Shown: positions 59,562 through 64,000 of the stretch, in pieces
Layout: each line of letters opens with the position of its first letter
Numbering within the stretch: the stretch's first letter is position 1
NCBI RefSeq assembly: GCF_020171465.1
Contig: NZ_JAIUZR010000004.1
Span: 62,001-126,000 of the forward strand
Length of the DNA: 64,000 bases
Direction of reading: 5' to 3'
Source of the DNA: Lutimonas saemankumensis
GTDB lineage: Bacteria > Bacteroidota > Bacteroidia > Flavobacteriales > Flavobacteriaceae
The notes under the pieces: generated by a model
What the model was told of the DNA's origin: nothing
The model's database searches: none
What the model saw: only the letters and a program-made list of their open reading frames with translations
Position numbers and translations under genes: made by a program

Positions 59562-62500
59562 ATGATAAACAAAAAATATATATTAATTGTAACACTTTTT
59601 ATTTCCTTTATAGGCTTTGCGCAAAGCACTATAACAGGTGTTGTTACAGATGAAGAAAATCAACCACTTCCTGGAGTAGCCATCGAAATCAAGGGTACCA
59701 GTTCAGGAACATTAACAGACTTTGATGGAAATTACTCAATTCAAGCGAACCCGGATGATATCTTAGTATTCTCGATGCTTGGAATGGTTGACCAGGACGT
59801 TCCTGTTAGAAATCAGACAACGATTAATGTTATATTAAAGACAGATGTCGCCAACCTGGATGAAGTTGTACTTATTGGTTATGGTTCCGTAGCCAAAAAA
59901 GATCTTACCGGTGCTGTTTCAACGGTTAAAACCGAAGAACTGGAATCAGCGGTTGTATCAAATTTTGACCAGGCCCTGGGCGGAAGAATTGCCGGGGTAA
60001 ACGTTAGTGCCAATGAAGGTACACCGGGTGAAGCTTTAAAGATCGTCGTAAGGGGTGGTAACTCACTAACGAGTTCTAATGATCCTTTATACGTTGTTAA
60101 CGGTTTACCTTTAGAAGACTTTGATCCTGCAACTATTGCAACTTCTGACATTGAATCGTTTCAGGTACTAAAAGATGCATCGGCAACCGCTATCTATGGT
60201 TCAAGAGGTGCAAACGGGGTTGTAGTGATTACAACAAGGTCAGGTAGATCAAATTCAAAATCAGAAGTTACCGTGAACCTTTCAACCTCTTTACAGGAGG
60301 TTACCAAGACATTGAAAGTTTTGAGTCCTTACCAGTACGTAAAGAACCTGGAAACTCAATCAATCGCGCGTGATGGCTACCAGTATTTACCTAATACAGA
60401 CGGAAGTAATTATCAAAATTTCATAGAGAGATGGGTTGATCCGGACAGGTATAGAAGCATGGAAGGTACAGATTACCAAAACGAAGCTTTTCAATTAGCG
60501 CCGATGACCCAGGGAAATGTCAATATCAGAGGAGGTGATCAAAAAACCAATGTTTCATTTTCTGCAGGTTTTGTAGATCAGGAAGGGGTATTGATTACAA
60601 CCGGATTTAAAAGATGGAATACAAACTTTACCATTGAGCACAGCTTGAGTGATCGTGTTAAACTATGGGGTAGTATGAACTACACAAAAGCGAACAGGTA
60701 CGGTGCCCGTTTGAGAAACGGAAGAGGGAATCAATTATTAAAGAACCTTATTTTATACAGACCGGTAGATCCTCTCAACCCAAGTTCTGGAGAAGAAGAA
60801 GGTGGTCTCATCCCAGGTGTCAACGATGCTGAATTTGCCAATTTATATGATCCAATTGAAGATATGCTGGGAACAACTCGTGAAGATAAATCACATAATA
60901 TTCGTGTCAACACGAGATTGAGCTGGAAAATAGGTAAAGATTTTGAATTTAAAACAGTGAATGGTTTCAATACGACTGTGGGGCAGGAAGAATTGTTCTA
61001 TTCTGCTAATACACGTCAAGGAGCCAGATCAGAGAACGGTATTAACGGACAAATAAATGGATATGAACGTTCCACTTTTTCATCTTCAAATACGATACAG
61101 TACAGCAGAACAAAAAACAAGAATTATTTATGGGCCATGGCTGGTTTTGAATTTGTTCAGAACACTCAATTTACGTCAAGACTATGGAACAAAAATTTAC
61201 CTACTGATGAATTTGGTATAAACAACCTTGACATTGCTACACAACCAACAATAGCTATGACAGATGCCTCTGAAAACAGATTGATGTCGTTTTTTGGTCG
61301 TGTAAACTATAATTTAAATAATAATAAATATTTATTTACCGCAACAATAAGAGCGGATGGTTCGTCCAAGTTTCAAAGCGATAACAGATGGGGTTATTTC
61401 CCATCGGTTTCAGCAGCCTGGAATATTGCAAAAGAAAACTTTATGAGCAATGCAAATGCCGTCAATAGCCTGAAGCTAAGGTTAGGATGGGGATTGACAG
61501 GTAACAACAGGGTTGGAGACTACGCTTCTCAAAACCAATTTGGCTTTGGGATCTGGAACCCTTATGTTTTTGGCTTAGACGAAGAATACCAGCCAGGTGC
61601 TATTCAAACAGTGTTTGCGGTGCCTGACCTTAGATGGGAGAAAACAGGACAGACGAATATTGGTATTGATTTCTCAATGTTTGAATCAAGATTCTCCGGA
61701 ACCTTGGATTACTATCACAAAAGAACAGATGACCTGTTGCTTTTTGCCGATATGGCCTTGAGTACGGGATTTGGAGCAGTAGCCCAAAATGTTGGTTCAG
61801 TGAGCAATCAAGGTTTTGAAGTAACGTTGTCAGGATTAATCATTAATAAGAATGATTTCACCTGGAACTCAAGTATAAATATCTCCACCAATGAAAACAA
61901 GGTCATAAGCTTAAATGATGGCCAGGAGTTTATTAAGTCTGATCCCGGTCTGGACTGGAATAGTGAGTACTACTATATATCAGAAGTTGGTGAACCTGTT
62001 GGAATGATGTACGGACTTGTTTACGATGGTTTGTACCAGGCGGAAGATTTTATTTACGACCCTTCATCAAATCCTAATTCACCATATATTCTTAGAGATG
62101 GTATACCTTCATATCCTCCGGGAGTCGGTCCTGGTCACGCAAAATACGTAGATCAGGATGGTAATGGTATCATTGATCAAGACGACCGTGTTGTTATTGG
62201 TAATCCTTATCCTAAACACTTCGGTGGATTCAATAACAACTTTAAATTCAAGAATTTTGATTTGGGCGTACTTTTGAGATGGTCTTATGATTTTGACGTT
62301 TTCAACGCCAATAATGCATTGTGGGGCCATCCATCTCATAATTCAAGTTTTAGCAGATTGGCCAATGTGGCGAATGCATGGACACCATGGAATACAGACA
62401 CAGATGTTGTTTCTCATTATTCAAACGGAATTGCTACTTTTCCACGACCAGGTTTTAAAGGAGATACAAGATACATTGAAGACGGAAGTTATTTAAGATT

Positions 62501-62717
62501 ACAAACTGTAACGTTAGGATACAATATTCCAGTAAAAAATTCAAAAGTTTTCAAAGGATTAAGGCTTGCATTCTCAGGTCAAAATTTATACACCTGGACC
62601 AACTACTCCGGATATGATCCTGAAGTAAATGTTGGAGGCACTTTAATGCCAAGTCTGGATTATTCTGCATATCCAAAAAGTAGAACGTATAGTTTACAAT
62701 TTTCAGCTAAATTTTAA
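59562..62717 (+). CDS. SusC/RagA-type TonB-dependent outer-membrane receptor
   Basis: A 1051-residue protein: Sec signal ending in GFAQS, a carboxypeptidase-regulatory-like domain (ITGVVTDEENQPLPGVAIEI, ~23-100), the TonB-box region LDEVVLIGYGSVAKKDLTGA, plug domain (YGSRGANGVVVITTRSG) and a 22-strand barrel ending in the aromatic YSLQFSAKF. It imports large oligosaccharides with its SusD partner using proton-motive force via TonB. Substrate is inferred from neighbours to be a sulfated galactan. It lies 5 bp before susD. Confidence 0.96.
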   Translation: MINKKYILIVTLFISFIGFAQSTITGVVTDEENQPLPGVAIEIKGTSSGTLTDFDGNYSIQANPDDILVFSMLGMVDQDVPVRNQTTINVILKTDVANLDEVVLIGYGSVAKKDLTGAVSTVKTEELESAVVSNFDQALGGRIAGVNVSANEGTPGEALKIVVRGGNSLTSSNDPLYVVNGLPLEDFDPATIATSDIESFQVLKDASATAIYGSRGANGVVVITTRSGRSNSKSEVTVNLSTSLQEVTKTLKVLSPYQYVKNLETQSIARDGYQYLPNTDGSNYQNFIERWVDPDRYRSMEGTDYQNEAFQLAPMTQGNVNIRGGDQKTNVSFSAGFVDQEGVLITTGFKRWNTNFTIEHSLSDRVKLWGSMNYTKANRYGARLRNGRGNQLLKNLILYRPVDPLNPSSGEEEGGLIPGVNDAEFANLYDPIEDMLGTTREDKSHNIRVNTRLSWKIGKDFEFKTVNGFNTTVGQEELFYSANTRQGARSENGINGQINGYERSTFSSSNTIQYSRTKNKNYLWAMAGFEFVQNTQFTSRLWNKNLPTDEFGINNLDIATQPTIAMTDASENRLMSFFGRVNYNLNNNKYLFTATIRADGSSKFQSDNRWGYFPSVSAAWNIAKENFMSNANAVNSLKLRLGWGLTGNNRVGDYASQNQFGFGIWNPYVFGLDEEYQPGAIQTVFAVPDLRWEKTGQTNIGIDFSMFESRFSGTLDYYHKRTDDLLLFADMALSTGFGAVAQNVGSVSNQGFEVTLSGLIINKNDFTWNSSINISTNENKVISLNDGQEFIKSDPGLDWNSEYYYISEVGEPVGMMYGLVYDGLYQAEDFIYDPSSNPNSPYILRDGIPSYPPGVGPGHAKYVDQDGNGIIDQDDRVVIGNPYPKHFGGFNNNFKFKNFDLGVLLRWSYDFDVFNANNALWGHPSHNSSFSRLANVANAWTPWNTDTDVVSHYSNGIATFPRPGFKGDTRYIEDGSYLRLQTVTLGYNIPVKNSKVFKGLRLAFSGQNLYTWTNYSGYDPEVNVGGTLMPSLDYSAYPKSRTYSLQFSAKF

Positions 62718-62722
62718 TAATT

Positions 62723-64000
62723 ATGAAGTCAATAAAAATAAAATCATTATATAGAAAAGGGTTGCTAATACTCGGATTATTAGTAGCTACCCTGGGTTGT
62801 TCAGATGCCCTTGAACTGGATCCAAAAACTACATGGGCAGCGGAGAATTTTTACAAAAATAAAACGGAGATCAATGCGGCCCTTGCCGGGATTCACTCTT
62901 CATTATCTTCCGGCAATACTTTTGGCGGTGTACTTCAGCAGATGTCTTCAGGAACGGATGAGGACTACAAGTTAAAAAGCTGGAATGAAAATATTCCAAC
63001 AAGTATTATGGCACATAATCCGGCTTCTGGAGAGGTGCAACTTTTGTATCAAAATTTCTATCAGGGAATTAACAATTGTAACAACTTTATAAAATATATC
63101 AGTCCAGACAACTTCGAGGAAGAAGAAGAATTCAACAAATATCTGGGTGAGGCAAAATTTCTCAGAGCCTTTATGTACTATCATTTAACAATATGGTACA
63201 ACGAGGTTCCTTTGAGACTTGAACCTTCAGTGGATCAAAATTCGAACCACGTAGCTCCCTCACCGGTAGAGGATATTTATTTACAGATCATTGAGGATAT
63301 GACTTTTGCAGCGGAACATTTGCCTGGATCATTTGATAGTGATTACGTGGCAGGCCATGCCAATAGTATGGCAGCCCACGCCATGTTGGCTAAAACCTAT
63401 TTAAAGGCGGCTGGATATCCTTTACGAGCCACAGAAATTAATGGAAGAAATCCTTACGAGGCAGCTAAAGAACATTGCGCCGTGGTCATGAATGAAGGAA
63501 ATCATGGATTGAATGCCGATTATAAAGAACTATTTTTAAATTATATCCAAAACAGATTCGATTTAAGCGAGACATTGTTTGAAATCGTTTATAGAAATGG
63601 TACAGACCTGGGCTTGAATATTGGTGGAAGAATTGGCTATAGCAACGGACTGCATATCGGGATAAATGGTTCAAGAGTTGGCGAACCTTTTGCGAGTCCT
63701 GAAATTTCTCCTTCTCCGATACACGATGAAATCTATGAAGAGGGTGACAAGAGAAAAACATGGAATACACCAAGTTACAATGGAGCCAAAAACAAAAATT
63801 TTCCAAATGGAAAAGTAAATGAGTTACATGCCCTGCAATGGGGATATACCATCGGTAAATTTAGAAGATGGGATGCAATTTACCCTGATGACATTGAAAG
63901 AACAAATGCATCAGCTACTCCGATTATAACTTTGGAAACTCCTCAGCCAATTAATCAGAATATTACCGGTATTAACTTCCCAGTGTTACGATTTTCTGAT
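62723..64000 (+). CDS. SusD/RagB-type glycan-binding lipoprotein (3' end outside the window)
   Basis: The first 426 codons are present and run off the edge without a stop. Signal LLVATLGC (Cys26) is followed by SDALELDPKT. The N-terminal SusD helices (FYKNKTEINAALAGIHSSL; LGEAKFLRAFMYYHLTIWY) and AMLAKTYLKAAGYP are typical; the visible end INFPVLRFSD is the conserved stretch that in complete proteins precedes about 100 more residues. It caps the SusC receptor and captures oligosaccharides at the surface. Confidence 0.95.
   Translation, partial: MKSIKIKSLYRKGLLILGLLVATLGCSDALELDPKTTWAAENFYKNKTEINAALAGIHSSLSSGNTFGGVLQQMSSGTDEDYKLKSWNENIPTSIMAHNPASGEVQLLYQNFYQGINNCNNFIKYISPDNFEEEEEFNKYLGEAKFLRAFMYYHLTIWYNEVPLRLEPSVDQNSNHVAPSPVEDIYLQIIEDMTFAAEHLPGSFDSDYVAGHANSMAAHAMLAKTYLKAAGYPLRATEINGRNPYEAAKEHCAVVMNEGNHGLNADYKELFLNYIQNRFDLSETLFEIVYRNGTDLGLNIGGRIGYSNGLHIGINGSRVGEPFASPEISPSPIHDEIYEEGDKRKTWNTPSYNGAKNKNFPNGKVNELHALQWGYTIGKFRRWDAIYPDDIERTNASATPIITLETPQPINQNITGINFPVLRFSD

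Overview
The window reads as a chromosomal segment of a marine member of the Bacteroidota, most likely Flavobacteriaceae. The evidence is an AT-rich genome, TAnnTTTG -7 promoter elements, SusC/SusD-type genes, type III and type II glutamine synthetases side by side, BlaI/M56 pairs, DUF6090 arrays and lipoproteins with acidic residues just after the lipobox cysteine. The species cannot be named from the sequence.

Layout. (1) 0.03-7.8 kb is housekeeping: a rhodanese protein, divergent glutamine synthetases (GSIII and GSII), a Ca2+/Na+ antiporter, a BlaI repressor with its M56 peptidase, a 50-residue conserved protein, a DUF2007 protein and tRNA-Arg(ACG). (2) 7.8-34.5 kb is an accessory region beginning right after the tRNA. 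It holds nine DUF6090 genes (one frameshifted) plus a truncated tenth, and five paralogous leucine-rich-repeat lipoproteins, two of which also carry InlB B-repeats. Other small lipoproteins, an O-methyltransferase, an ATP-grasp protein and a phosphotriesterase-like protein are interspersed. The gaps are packed with decayed gene fragments, copies of a repeat readable as an antisense mini-gene, and a 36-bp tandem operator. (3) 34.5-38.7 kb has a carbohydrate-binding-like lipoprotein, a sulfatase and a serine hydrolase with TPRs. (4) 38.9-45.9 kb is a leftward Leloir galactose operon: GntR regulator, galK, galT, Na+/sugar symporter, galM, galE. (5) 46.2-64 kb is a polysaccharide utilization locus: GH2 enzyme, KDG kinase, GH78-like enzyme, three sulfatases, a surface lipoprotein, SusC, and SusD running off the right edge.

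How parts 4 and 5 fit together: four formylglycine-type sulfatases, a beta-galactosidase-family enzyme, complete galactose catabolism and a KDG-type kinase point to a sulfated galactan. The kinase would suit a polymer containing 3,6-anhydrogalactose, such as a red-algal galactan. This is inference; no endo-hydrolase for the backbone lies in the window.

The most novel material is in part 2. A 36-bp element, TTGAY-N4-ATCAA, 8-bp spacer, WTGAT-N4-RTCAT, occurs ten times with its two palindromes always 22 bp apart centre to centre. Seven copies lie upstream of intact lipoprotein genes; the others lie in decayed stretches. It suggests a regulon of surface lipoproteins under a dimeric Crp/Fnr-like regulator. 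The DUF6090 genes share an almost invariant first ~150 bp and then diverge, as expected for a diversifying, recombining family.
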